From Planctomycetota bacterium (lineage in GTDB: Bacteria > Planctomycetota > UBA8742 > UBA2392): a stretch of 64,000 bases of DNA. Positions 19,377 to 27,787 of the stretch are shown in pieces (position 1 is the first letter of the stretch; the number at the start of each line of letters is the position of its first letter). The position numbers were made by a program, and so were the translations under genes. The notes beneath the pieces are model-generated. The model did not search any database. It had not been told where the DNA came from and worked only from the letters and a program-made list of their open reading frames with translations. Location: the NCBI GenBank assembly GCA_020638635.1, contig JACKIE010000004.1:170955-234954 (forward strand), written 5' to 3'.

Positions 19377-20366
19377 TCAGGCGGTGCGGCGGCGCACGAA
19401 GAACAGCCAGCCGGTGCAGCTCACGAACATGACGGCCATCAGGCCGTAGCGCAGGCCCAGTCCGGCGTGGCTCTGGCGGAAGAGGCCCTCGATCACGCCC
19501 GCGGTCATCAGCAGCGGCACGCAGCCGAGCGCGACGATGGACGCATCGGTGGCGGTCAGTGTCAATGCGCGTCGGCGCGGCAGCTTGCCAGGGTTCAGCA
19601 GCCGGTGGCCGATCGCCATGCCCGCGCCGCCGCACAAAATGATCGCGCCGATTTCCGGAACGCCGTGGGGGCCCAGCCAAGCCACGGCCTCCACGCCCAG
19701 TCCCTTGCTGAAGAACAGGCCCAGGAACGCGCCCAGCATCAGGCCGTTCTTGGCCAGCAGGTAGATGGTCGGCAGCCCGATCAGGAAGCCCCACGCGAAG
19801 CACAGGAACGCCACCTGCGTGTTGTGTGTGAAGAGGTAGCCCGAGAAAAACATCCCCTCGTCCAGCGCGCTGTCCTGCGGGCCCAGCCCTTCCGCCAGGT
19901 ACTCGCGGCTGGCCGAGGGATCGCGGCCTGACGCCAGCTCGCGGTCCACGAACAGGTAGTAGGTCTCGGGTGCCGCGGTCACGGCCGTGAACGAAATGGC
20001 CGTGGTCAGCACTGTGATCAGCAGCGACAGCGTGTGGTACTTCCAGAGTTTCTGCACCGCGGCCGGCACGCCGAAGAGGGCGCCTTCTACCACCTGTCGC
20101 AGGGTGGGGCGCTTGCGGCGGTACACCGCAAAGTGCGCCGTGGCCACCCCTTGCTCGATGAAATCCGCCAGGCGCTTGTCGGGGCTGAAGGCGCGCACGC
20201 GCGCGAGCTCGGTCGCGCTGCGCCGGTAGGCAGCGGTGAAGTTCTCGACCACGTCAAGGTTGCGCGGCCGCGCGCGCACGCGCGACCAGGACAAGCCCTC
20301 AAAGGCGAGGTAACGCCAGCGATCCATGGCGCGGGTCGCGGTCTGCGAGATGTGGTGATGGTGCAT
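19377..20366 (-). CDS. Stage II sporulation protein M (SpoIIM / DUF95) family membrane protein
   Basis: I use the ATG at 20366; a TTG nine bases upstream is an alternative. The product is about 329 residues. A basic cytosolic N-terminal region is followed by several membrane segments, with the family hallmark around FFSGYLFTHNTQVAFLCFAWG, then GLMLGAFLGLFFSKG and GPHGVPEIGAIILCGGAG. SpoIIM-like proteins outside spore-formers are usually encoded with RDD, MoxR and DUF58 genes, as here. It converges on the DUF58 gene (11 bp apart) and diverges from the RDD gene. Confidence 0.9.
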   Translation of the reverse strand: MHHHHISQTATRAMDRWRYLAFEGLSWSRVRARPRNLDVVENFTAAYRRSATELARVRAFSPDKRLADFIEQGVATAHFAVYRRKRPTLRQVVEGALFGVPAAVQKLWKYHTLSLLITVLTTAISFTAVTAAPETYYLFVDRELASGRDPSASREYLAEGLGPQDSALDEGMFFSGYLFTHNTQVAFLCFAWGFLIGLPTIYLLAKNGLMLGAFLGLFFSKGLGVEAVAWLGPHGVPEIGAIILCGGAGMAIGHRLLNPGKLPRRRALTLTATDASIVALGCVPLLMTAGVIEGLFRQSHAGLGLRYGLMAVMFVSCTGWLFFVRRRTA

Positions 20367-20387
20367 TCCGGCCAAGCGAACACCAGG

Positions 20388-20469
20388 TTGTGGGTACCAG
20401 GTTGTAGTTCAGGATCGGATGCGCAGGACGAAGACCCTACAACCTACAACCTGAAACCTATAACCTAAC
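20388..20469. repeat. ACCAGGTTGTAGG / ACCTACAACCTG hairpin repeat
   Basis: The words ACCAGGTTGTGGGTACCAGG and TTGTAG (20392-20407) are mirrored as CTACAACCTACAACCTG and AAACCTATAACCTAA (20437-20468). It lies between the divergent SpoIIM-like and RDD genes and ends within 5 bases of the RDD start codon. Confidence 0.7.
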
Positions 20470-20472
20470 GTT

Positions 20473-21393
20473 ATGCAGCCCGTATCCTACCGCGCGGGAT
20501 TCACCGATGCCACCCGGCCCGAACAGGGCGCCGACCGGGTGGGCACCCTGGCGTGGAAACACGAGGTAATGCTGCCCGAGGATGTGAAGGCCGCCTTCGA
20601 GGTCGCCAGCCCCTTCGCTCGCACGCTCGCGTTCCTGATCGACCTCGGGATCATCATGCTGGCCGTGCTGGCCCTGTTCCTGGTAGGCATGGTGGTGCTG
20701 ATCGCCACGGCCTTCAGCGGCGGGGCCAACCTTACCGCACTGCTCATCGTTCTGGCGTTCTTCCTGGTCAACGTGGGCTACTTCTTCTTGTTCGAAGGCG
20801 TTTTCTCGGGACAGACGCCCGGCAAGCGCGTCATGAAGCTGCGAGTGGTGAAGGAGGACGGCGAGGAGATCGGCCCCAGGGAGGGCATCGTGCGGGCCTT
20901 CATGCGCTTCCTGATCATCGGGCCGGTACCATGCCTGTTGTTTCTGGGGGTGTTCAATGCCGAGTTCCTGTTCGGCCTGGCGCCGTTCCATTTCCTGGCT
21001 GTGGTGATGTTTGTGGACCGCAAGACCCGCGGCATCCCTGACTTCGTGGCCAACACCCTGGTGGTCGTGCAGAAGGTGCCGCACCGCAACTGGAACACCC
21101 CCTTCGTACCCGCCTACTTCATGCTGCCGCACCACGAATTCCCGCTGAATGCCGAGGAAATGGCGAAGTTGACGCCCGAGGATTACGTGAAGTTGGAGGA
21201 GTTCGGTTCGCGTCTCAGCACCATCAGCAGCGAGGCGCGCCAGCAGGCCGCCATGGCCGCCGCCGCGGCGCTGGCGAGCCGCATGAACTACAGCAAGCCC
21301 GTCGAGCCCGAATACGCGGAAGTTTTCCTGTACGAGATGCATGCTGCCCTGAAGCAGCAGCTCCAACAGCTGTACCCGGACCTGTACGCGTAA
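20473..21393 (+). CDS. RDD family membrane protein
   Basis: The 306-residue product carries the RDD core: ARTLAFLIDLGIIMLAVLALF (Arg and Asp in helix 1), FLLVNVGYFFLFEGVFSGQTPGKR-type helix 2 with the conserved GQTPGKRVMKLRVV, and a third helix. The C-terminal 100 residues are cytosolic and include an Ala-rich helix. RDD proteins are inner-membrane proteins often found in MoxR/DUF58 clusters; some act in ion exchange. No ribosome-binding site is visible because a repeat ends just before the start codon. Confidence 0.9.
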   Translation: MQPVSYRAGFTDATRPEQGADRVGTLAWKHEVMLPEDVKAAFEVASPFARTLAFLIDLGIIMLAVLALFLVGMVVLIATAFSGGANLTALLIVLAFFLVNVGYFFLFEGVFSGQTPGKRVMKLRVVKEDGEEIGPREGIVRAFMRFLIIGPVPCLLFLGVFNAEFLFGLAPFHFLAVVMFVDRKTRGIPDFVANTLVVVQKVPHRNWNTPFVPAYFMLPHHEFPLNAEEMAKLTPEDYVKLEEFGSRLSTISSEARQQAAMAAAAALASRMNYSKPVEPEYAEVFLYEMHAALKQQLQQLYPDLYA

Positions 21394-21474
21394 TCCCTGA
21401 AAAACCTCGAACCGACCTGCGCTTTGCGTCGTAATATACATGGAAGTGTCCCGATCCCCTGACCGGAGGTGGCC

Positions 21475-22383
21475 ATGAAACGAGTGCTGTTAGCCCTGGC
21501 CTGTTGCGGCCTGCTTGCCGCGCCCGCTTTTGCCCAGGAAGAGAAAGACCTGGGTTCAAAATCGCGCGAAGAGCTGCTGGCTGAGCTGCATAAACTGATG
21601 AAAGACGCCAGCAAGGAAATGGACGGGCTTGAAAAGGAGCTCGCCAAGACCTCGCTGGGCCCTGCCAAGGCCGACATTGTGGCCGAGCGCATGAAGAAGG
21701 TGCGCGACGCCATGAAAGAGGGCAAGCTGGATGAACTGCCCGAAGGCCTGCGCGAGTACATGAAGGAAAATCCGGACGAAGCCGCCAAGCTGGCCGGCAA
21801 GTCGGCCGAAGAGTTCAAACAGCTCGCGGAAGACGAAGAGAAGCTGCGGGAGTTGCTGGGCAAGAACCCGGAATTGCTGCGCAAATTGGCCGAGAACGAA
21901 CACGCCTTCGAAGACATCATGCAGCGCCAGGTGGCGATCGAGAAGCGCGTTGAGGACGCGCTCAAGCGCGCGGAGGAATCGACCAGCAAGGCCGAGGAAA
22001 ACATCGACGGGAGCCTCGAAGTAGCCCACGAGCTCAAGTCGAGATCTTCCTGACAGGGCGGCTCATGACAGAGCAAATCGGCTGGTCAGCCGAAAGCAAC
22101 CGGAAACCCCCGCGAAGGCGAGAAGCAGGGCGACGCTAAGAACCCGAGCAGCGGAGCCAAGACAGGGTATCAACCCGGCCCCGGTGAAAACCCCGAAGAC
22201 CCCAAGAATGAAGAGTACGTCAACAACCCCGACGCCAAGGGCTGGCAGGGAAACCGCCCCGGCGAGAAATCCGGCGACGGCGCAGGCAGCGACGGCCGCA
22301 TCGAACCCAGCAAGTACAAGGGCTTCTGGGAGCGCTTCAACCGAGAAGTACGCGAGAAGGCCGAGAAGTCGAAAGACAAGTAA
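21475..22383 (+). CDS. Secreted coiled-coil protein with two in-frame UGA codons: candidate novel double selenoprotein
   Basis: GGAGG (21465-21469) precedes the ATG at 21475, and a signal peptide follows (VLLALACCGLLAAPAFAQ). Conventional translation stops at TGA 22051-22053 after 192 residues of charged helix. The same frame continues through a second TGA (22066-22068) to TAA at 22381-22383, giving 302 residues with positions 193 and 198 encoded by UGA (SS-U-QGGS-U-QS). The 105-codon tail keeps the strong GC3 bias of the genome, ends FWERFNREVREKAEKSKDK, and has no ATG, GTG or TTG of its own in frame. A hairpin with a GGTC loop lies 15 nt after the second UGA. Selenocysteine decoding is my preferred reading. 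Two nonsense mutations are the alternative. Confidence 0.6.
22078..22093 (+). promoter_or_regulatory. SECIS-like hairpin with GGTC apical loop
   Basis: A perfect 6-bp stem (TCGGCT/AGCCGA) closes the loop GGTC, which starts 15 nt after the UGA at 22066 and 30 nt after the UGA at 22051. The well-studied E. coli fdhF SECIS also presents GGUC at its tip, about 18 nt after its UGA. SelB recognition is inferred. Confidence 0.55.
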
Positions 22384-22423
22384 CGCGGGTGATCACACGA
22401 CGCCGGGGCAACCCGGCGTCGTG

Positions 22424-23239
22424 TCATTTGCGGCGCCTGGCTGAGATCCAGTCCGCCGCGAAATCCACCAGCGCCCGCTGGTTCATGAGCTGGCATTTCG
22501 CGCACGCCACCTGCGCGGTCTTGACCTGCCCGGACTGCACGAAGTCCCAGCCGATCTCGGGGAAGTCGCCGGAATCGTAGCGAAGGTTCTCGTACTGCAC
22601 CCATTGACGGCCGTGCTCCATCATGACGGCCGCGCCGGTGCGCAGGTTGGCCTTGCCGGGCCATTCGGCCTTGTGCTCGGCGTAGTGCAGCGACGAGTTG
22701 CGGTCGTGGCCGACGCCGAGCAGCAGCACGCGGCCGTCGAGGTCATAGACGCGCGCCAGCGGCGAATCTTCGCCGAAGCTGGAGTTCAGCCGGTGATCGG
22801 CGGTGATGGCGTGGGCGTAGCGGCCCCAGGCGCAGAAGCTGGTTTGCGGGTGGTCGCTGCGGCGCACGTCGGGCAGGGTGCGGAACAGTTCGGCGATGGC
22901 GCCCATCTGGCGCGTGGGCGTGAGCTTGCGGTCAAAGGGGGGCATGTGGTCGCGGATGATCTGCCACCAGGCCTCCTGTACCGGCGGCTCGCGCCAGTGG
23001 GAGGGCTCGGAGTTGCCGGTGCTGTAGGCCGGCAAAACCAGCGTGCCAAGCTCGCCCACGGCGCGCTGCAAGGCGGCGATCACGGTCTGCGCCCCGCCCA
23101 CCACCCAGCCCAATGCGCTGAGCGAGGAGTGCGTCAGCACCACCTGCCCCGGCGCAACACCCAAGGCAGCAAGGTCCGCCACCAGCGACTCCAGAGTCGC
23201 CGGCGTCTCGGCCTTGGCAATCGCGTCCGTTTCGGTCAC
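22424..23239 (-). CDS. AAC(3)-family N-acetyltransferase fold protein
   Basis: The 271-residue product matches the antibiotic N-acetyltransferase family (PF02522). It has LTHSSLSALGWVVGGAQTVI, the acetyl-CoA-side strand LGTLVLPAYSTGNSEPSHW, RRSDHPQTSFCAWGRYA and SPLARVYDLDGRVLLLGVGHDRNSSLHYAEH. Classical members acetylate the 3-amino group of aminoglycosides using acetyl-CoA, but many environmental homologues have other amine substrates. The ATG overlaps the stop of the SGNH-like gene, and the operon carries an MBOAT O-acyltransferase. I therefore infer a role in cell-surface or glycan modification at least as readily as resistance. Confidence 0.85.
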   Translation of the reverse strand: MTETDAIAKAETPATLESLVADLAALGVAPGQVVLTHSSLSALGWVVGGAQTVIAALQRAVGELGTLVLPAYSTGNSEPSHWREPPVQEAWWQIIRDHMPPFDRKLTPTRQMGAIAELFRTLPDVRRSDHPQTSFCAWGRYAHAITADHRLNSSFGEDSPLARVYDLDGRVLLLGVGHDRNSSLHYAEHKAEWPGKANLRTGAAVMMEHGRQWVQYENLRYDSGDFPEIGWDFVQSGQVKTAQVACAKCQLMNQRALVDFAADWISARRRK

Positions 23240-24252
23240 CGCGAGTCATCCTCCACGAATCCGCGCAGCTTGAGACCCAGCCAGCGACTGTAGGCCTGTG
23301 CTGACTTGCTCGTCAGGTGGGTGTAATCATATGTCGGCAGATTCCGGGTTGCCTCGAAGTCGGCAAAGTGCCAGCAGTGTCCTGGAAACTCACCTTGTAA
23401 ACGGTTCCAGTACTCGGCGCGGGGAAACAGTTTCTCTTCTTCGGCCGCGTATTCGCCGTCGCTGGGCATTCGCAGGAACACTACCTGCACGCCGCGGGCA
23501 CCGAGCAGCCTGACGTCCTGCCGCAGACGCCGCAGGACATCGGTGAATGCATTGGGCGCATTGCGGGATGATGTGTCTCTCAGGTACTTGACCTGATCAA
23601 CGGTCAGGCTGATGTCAAAATCACCGGTGTACTCCTGCCACCCGTCGGGGTGCATGACTGTCGGCTTGGGATGAGGTCCCCCGGTTCCAGGCGCGGCCCC
23701 CAGATCGAGGGCATCTCGCATCACGTTTCGCAACTGACTGCTGGGCGTGGACGGACTCCTGCGGAACACCAGGTGCCCCCGCAACCACCCCCAAATCTCC
23801 CTTTCCAGTGGAGTGGCTCCCGTGCCCTTGAGGCGTTGTTCCAACTCGGACTGGTGATCGTTGCGAAGCCCGGTGTAAGTTGCCACGGGCAAACATTCGA
23901 CGACTGCCACGTCTCCGTCGCGGAACAGGTCTATTCCAGCGTGCAGTTGCGCAGGGCCGTTGCCCAGCGGGACGGCTACGTGGCGCACGTCCCAGCTTGG
24001 CCCCAGCTGTTCCAGTACATTTTTCGGGCTGATGCCCCGATAGGCGCGCGAACTCCCGAGAACGAACACACGCCGTTTATCCCCGACCGCGGGCCGATGT
24101 GCCCTTTCCGCTGCCAGCTCCGCCGCCCGGGTCACGGGTTCACCAGCGTCCAGGGAGCGCAGGTAGACTTCCCAGCTCGCCAGCATGACGATCGAGACCG
24201 TGGCGAGCAGCGCCATGGTTCGGAAGCGCGCGCTGCCCGGCACCCGTGCCAT
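23236..24252 (-). CDS. SGNH/AlgX-like membrane-anchored protein, partner of MBOAT
   Basis: I choose the ATG at 24252 (338 residues); an ATG at 24303 would overlap the MBOAT gene. One N-terminal membrane helix (MALLATVSIVMLASWEVYL) is followed by an extracytoplasmic domain. That domain has VFVLGSSRAYRG, an SGNH block I with Ser near residue 66, and a late TYDYTHLTSKSAQAYSRWL that supplies the Asp and His near residues 307-310. Such proteins take acyl groups delivered by an adjacent MBOAT protein and transfer them to a polysaccharide. The start lies 20 bp after the MBOAT stop, and the end overlaps the AAC(3)-like start. Confidence 0.75.
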   Translation of the reverse strand: MARVPGSARFRTMALLATVSIVMLASWEVYLRSLDAGEPVTRAAELAAERAHRPAVGDKRRVFVLGSSRAYRGISPKNVLEQLGPSWDVRHVAVPLGNGPAQLHAGIDLFRDGDVAVVECLPVATYTGLRNDHQSELEQRLKGTGATPLEREIWGWLRGHLVFRRSPSTPSSQLRNVMRDALDLGAAPGTGGPHPKPTVMHPDGWQEYTGDFDISLTVDQVKYLRDTSSRNAPNAFTDVLRRLRQDVRLLGARGVQVVFLRMPSDGEYAAEEEKLFPRAEYWNRLQGEFPGHCWHFADFEATRNLPTYDYTHLTSKSAQAYSRWLGLKLRGFVEDDSR

Positions 24253-24271
24253 TGCGTCGTGCTCTCGCGCG

Positions 24272-25693
24272 TCAGAACTGGAAGTAGATGAACTCGGCAC
24301 CACGGTCTCCAGCGGTCAGAGCCAGGAAAAGCATGACGGCGGCGACGGCCCCTGTCACCAGCCAGCCGGCCTTGGCACTCAGGTCCTCGATGCGGCGCTC
24401 GCGCCACAGGCTGTGCACGGCGATCAGTCCGCCCACGCCTGCCAGCACCAGCGCCATGTTCCAGCGTGAGAACAGTTCAAGCCCCGGGGCACTCTGTAGC
24501 CCGGCCATGGTGCTGATCAGCGAGCCGGCATCCAGGAAAGTCTCCGCCCGGAACAGGATCCAGCCGAAGCAGACCAGGTGGAAAGTCAGCAGGATCAACG
24601 GGGCTTTCACAAAGCGGCTACGCGTGACGCGTTCCGGCACATAGCGACGCGCCACGCGCTCGGCACCCAGGTAGATCCCGTGCAAGGCGCCCCATGCCAC
24701 GAAGGTCCAGGCCGCGCCGTGCCACAGGCCGCCGAGCAGCATGGTGACGAACAGGTTCAGGCGCGTGCGGATGCGGCCTTTGCGGTTGCCGCCCAGCGGG
24801 ATGTAAAGGTAGTCGCGCAGCCAGCTCGACAGACTGATGTGCCAGCGCCGCCAGAAGTCGGAAAAGCCGATTGCCCCGTAGGGCCCGCGGAAGTTATCCG
24901 GCAGGCGGAAGCCCAGCATCAGCGCGCAGGCGATCGCCATGTCGCTGTAGCCGCTGAAGTCGCAGTAGATCTGGCCTGCAAATGCGTATGTTCCCACCCA
25001 GGCCTGCAGCGCCGTGGGCGTGGCGCCGGCCGCGTAGACCTGGTCGGCAACCGGTGCGAATACGGCGTCTGCCAGGAATGCCTTCTTGAACAGTCCCAGG
25101 ATGAACAGCAGCACGCCCCAGTAGATCTGCGGCGCCGTGCCGCGGCGCGGCTCATTGAGCTGCCACAGAAAATCAGAGGCGCGCACGATGGGCCCCGCCA
25201 CCAGCTGGGGGAAGAACGTGACGTAGAGGGCGAAGTCGGCCAGGTTGCGCGTGGGTTGCAACTTGCCGCGGTAGACGTCGATGGTGTAGCTCATGGTCTG
25301 GAACGTGTAGAAGCTGATGCCCAGCGGCAGCACGATGTTCCAGATCGTGTAGCTGACTTCCCAGCCGACCAGGCCGCTGAAGTCGGCAAAGCTCTGCGAC
25401 AGGAAGTTGGCGTACTTGAACGCGGCCAGCACGCCCAGGTTCACGCAGACGCTGACCACCAGCAGCGCCTTGCGCGCGCGAGGCTTTTCGCTGCGACCCA
25501 TGCGCAGCGCGACGATGTAGTCCACCAGTGTCGAGCCGATCAACAGCAGCACGAAGGGCGGGTTCCAGCTCGCATAGAACACGTAGCTGGCCAGCAGCAG
25601 GATGCCCTTGCGCAGCCCCCAGTTCAGCGGCAGCCGGCTCAGCAGCAGCACCGCCAGGAAGAACAGGACGAAGACGGGTGAGGTAAAGAGCAT
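24272..25693 (-). CDS. MBOAT family O-acyltransferase (AlgI-like)
   Basis: The 473-residue product begins MLFTSPVFVLFFLAVLLL. An ATG further upstream would run into the neighbouring gene, so 25693 is the start. It shows multiple membrane helices, FYTFQTMSYTIDVYRG, YSDMAIACALMLGF, DFWRRWHISLSSWLRDYLYIPLGGNR, and GGLWHGAAWTFVAWGALHG with the essential His near residue 323. These are the hallmarks of AlgI/DltB-type MBOAT proteins, which move acyl groups across the membrane for O-acetylation of polysaccharides. It sits in a four-gene minus-strand operon with an SGNH-like partner directly downstream. Confidence 0.93.
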   Translation of the reverse strand: MLFTSPVFVLFFLAVLLLSRLPLNWGLRKGILLLASYVFYASWNPPFVLLLIGSTLVDYIVALRMGRSEKPRARKALLVVSVCVNLGVLAAFKYANFLSQSFADFSGLVGWEVSYTIWNIVLPLGISFYTFQTMSYTIDVYRGKLQPTRNLADFALYVTFFPQLVAGPIVRASDFLWQLNEPRRGTAPQIYWGVLLFILGLFKKAFLADAVFAPVADQVYAAGATPTALQAWVGTYAFAGQIYCDFSGYSDMAIACALMLGFRLPDNFRGPYGAIGFSDFWRRWHISLSSWLRDYLYIPLGGNRKGRIRTRLNLFVTMLLGGLWHGAAWTFVAWGALHGIYLGAERVARRYVPERVTRSRFVKAPLILLTFHLVCFGWILFRAETFLDAGSLISTMAGLQSAPGLELFSRWNMALVLAGVGGLIAVHSLWRERRIEDLSAKAGWLVTGAVAAVMLFLALTAGDRGAEFIYFQF

Positions 25694-25706
25694 CTGGTGA
25701 GCGCGC

Positions 25707-27527
25707 CTAGTTGCCGAACAGTTTCTGCATCTTTTGCTGCAGGTCGGTGGCGAGTTTCTGCATCTCCGCCGAGACCTGCATGACAAGCTTCTGGTCGTTC
25801 ATGTTCGCCATCATCTTCTGCGACAGCTCCTCCATCCGCTTCGTGTAGTCGTTCTGCAGGCGTTCCATCTCCGCCTGCTGCTGGTCGCGGTGTTCCTCTT
25901 CCTGCTGTTTCTCTTCCTGCTCGCGGGTGTACTCGGCACTCAGCGGCAGCGTGGCCGGCTCATCGCGCAGAAAGATCGGCACATCCAGCTTGCGGGCCTG
26001 TTCACGCAGCTCTTTGCAGGCTTCGCGCGCCTGATTGTACTGGTCCACGGCCGCGCGGATGCCCTCGTTCCAGTCATCAACCAGCTTCTGCATCTCGGGG
26101 TCGAAGCCGCGCTTTGGGTCGCTCTGCCACCAGTATTGCTGGCTGGTGTCGAGCAGCCCGGTTTCCGGGTTGCGCCGGATGTACTCGCGCTTCACACGAT
26201 AGCTCAGGCTCTCGCCGCGTTTCTCGACCAGCTTGTGGATCGCCTCGCCGGTGACGTCCGCGCCGCAGATCAGCCGGTACAGCGCGCCCTCGGCCGCGAT
26301 GCCGGCCTGCGGGTCATCCAGGTCGGCGTCGATCAGCGCGACGGCCTCGGCCATCAGCTTCGTGTCATCGACCGGCTGGTACAGCAGCTCGAGGCCGGCC
26401 GCGCGCCCGCCCCAGCCCTGGGCGTTGCGGATGAAACCCAAGCGCCTGTCGAACTCGGCGGCGTCGGCCTCGCCGGCATACAGGCAATCCAGCAGGTGTT
26501 CGACCACTTGGGGGCGCTCGATGCTCAACTCGTCGATGGCCTGCACCAGGAACTCGAGCGGAAAGCGCCCGCGCAGGTAGCTGCTGCGCATGGTGTACAG
26601 CGCCCAGCCCAGCACCGGGCCGGTCACGTAAAACAGGCGATACAGCACAATCTGTGCGATCACCGGATGCTCGTCGAAGTTGCGCCCGATCAGCGTGTTC
26701 ACCGCCCACAGCGCCTGGCAGGCATAGTCGTGCGCGCCGTGCGCGGCCGCGAACTCGGCCGTGTCGATCAGCGTCTTGACGCACACGCCCTTGCCCAACC
26801 CCAGCTCATGCAGCACGCAGGCCTTGGCGTTTACGTCGAACACCGAGCCGCGGCAGGCCTGGATCACGCCCGGCCACAGGGTCGGGTCGCCCTCGCACAG
26901 CAGCTTGCCGATCGCGTCCGCGGCCGGGAACGCCACGGCGTCGTGGTCACGCTGAAGTTGCCGCAGCAGCCACGGCAGAAAGTGTGCGGCCGTGTGGTTG
27001 ATGAACGACCAGCTCTCGAAGGATTGCGCCAGGTTGACGCGGGGCAGCAATTCGGGCTCTTGCAGCACGCGCCAGAACAGCTGCTCGGTCTGGACGTCCC
27101 ACGGGTAATCGAGTCGGTCGCGGCGCTGGTTCTGGAAGTCGGCCTTGGTGCGCTCGGCAGGCTCGGGTACGTCGTCGGTGGTGATGGGCACCAAGCGGGT
27201 TTCCAGCTTGCTCTGGGCGCCGCAGTATTTGCAGGTCTGGATGCTGTGGCTCGCGTCGGCCTGGAATGTCGCGCCGCAGCCGGGGCAGGTGCAGTCCTGG
27301 TAGGTCGCCTGCTTGCTGAGCCAGCGCGTGGCGCCTTTGATGACGGCCTTCTCCAGCCTGGCGGCCTCGGGCTCCAGGGCGCGCAGCGTGAAGCGCAGCT
27401 GCGAGTTGCCGCCGCAGAAATCGCAGCGCGCCTCGCGCCCGGCCTCGGCCAGGCGCATGGGCGCGCCACAGGTGGGGCAGATGCCGCGCTGCGCCCGCGC
27501 GAGTGTTTCCGGAAGCACGTCGTACAT
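25707..27527 (-). CDS. Double zinc-ribbon protein of unknown function
   Basis: The 606-residue product carries two CxxC pairs in its first 110 residues: CPTC/CDFC, then CPGC/CKYC. Each looks like a zinc ribbon. A long alpha-helical region of about 350 residues follows, resembling irregular HEAT-type repeats (WLLRQLQRDHDAVAFPAAD, VLHELGLGKGVCVKTLI). The last 100 residues form a Glu/Gln-rich coiled coil (EEKQQEEEHRDQQQAEME). I do not recognise the family. It has no signal peptide. The stop lies 13 bp before the MBOAT start, so it is probably the first gene of that operon. Confidence 0.7.
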   Translation of the reverse strand: MYDVLPETLARAQRGICPTCGAPMRLAEAGREARCDFCGGNSQLRFTLRALEPEAARLEKAVIKGATRWLSKQATYQDCTCPGCGATFQADASHSIQTCKYCGAQSKLETRLVPITTDDVPEPAERTKADFQNQRRDRLDYPWDVQTEQLFWRVLQEPELLPRVNLAQSFESWSFINHTAAHFLPWLLRQLQRDHDAVAFPAADAIGKLLCEGDPTLWPGVIQACRGSVFDVNAKACVLHELGLGKGVCVKTLIDTAEFAAAHGAHDYACQALWAVNTLIGRNFDEHPVIAQIVLYRLFYVTGPVLGWALYTMRSSYLRGRFPLEFLVQAIDELSIERPQVVEHLLDCLYAGEADAAEFDRRLGFIRNAQGWGGRAAGLELLYQPVDDTKLMAEAVALIDADLDDPQAGIAAEGALYRLICGADVTGEAIHKLVEKRGESLSYRVKREYIRRNPETGLLDTSQQYWWQSDPKRGFDPEMQKLVDDWNEGIRAAVDQYNQAREACKELREQARKLDVPIFLRDEPATLPLSAEYTREQEEKQQEEEHRDQQQAEMERLQNDYTKRMEELSQKMMANMNDQKLVMQVSAEMQKLATDLQQKMQKLFGN

Positions 27528-27581
27528 GGCGGCAGTTTAGCCGGGGGCATACAGCTTGGGCAGGGTCGCTATGCTGTACGT

Positions 27582-27785
27582 ATGAGCGTCTACCGCAAGA
27601 CCACCCGCGCGCTGTTCTGGGGTATCGCGCTGCTGCTGAGCGCAATCTCATGGTTCGTGATGGAACGGCTGGATCTGCTCTGGAACATCTGGGCGCAGGT
27701 GGTGGATTCGCTGGTCGTGCTCGTCGCCGCGCTGGTGCTTTCGCGCCTGATTCCACGCTGGTTGAACGTGGACGACGACAGATAA
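27582..27785 (+). CDS. Small two-helix membrane protein
   Basis: The 67-residue product begins MSVYRKTTRALFWGIALLL. It has two hydrophobic helices (FWGIALLLSAISWFVM and VVDSLVVLVAALVLSRLI) with a basic start and an acidic end (DDDR). It is flanked closely by divergent and convergent genes and has coding-like base composition. Function is unknown. TACGTATG just before the start resembles a -10 box overlapping the start codon. Confidence 0.55.
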   Translation: MSVYRKTTRALFWGIALLLSAISWFVMERLDLLWNIWAQVVDSLVVLVAALVLSRLIPRWLNVDDDR

Positions 27786-27787
27786 GC

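Noticed and set aside
22051..22053. Treating this TGA as an ordinary stop and the tail as non-coding
   Set aside because: The frame after it keeps coding bias for 105 codons, has no start codon of its own and carries a SECIS-like hairpin. I kept pseudogene as the alternative explanation.
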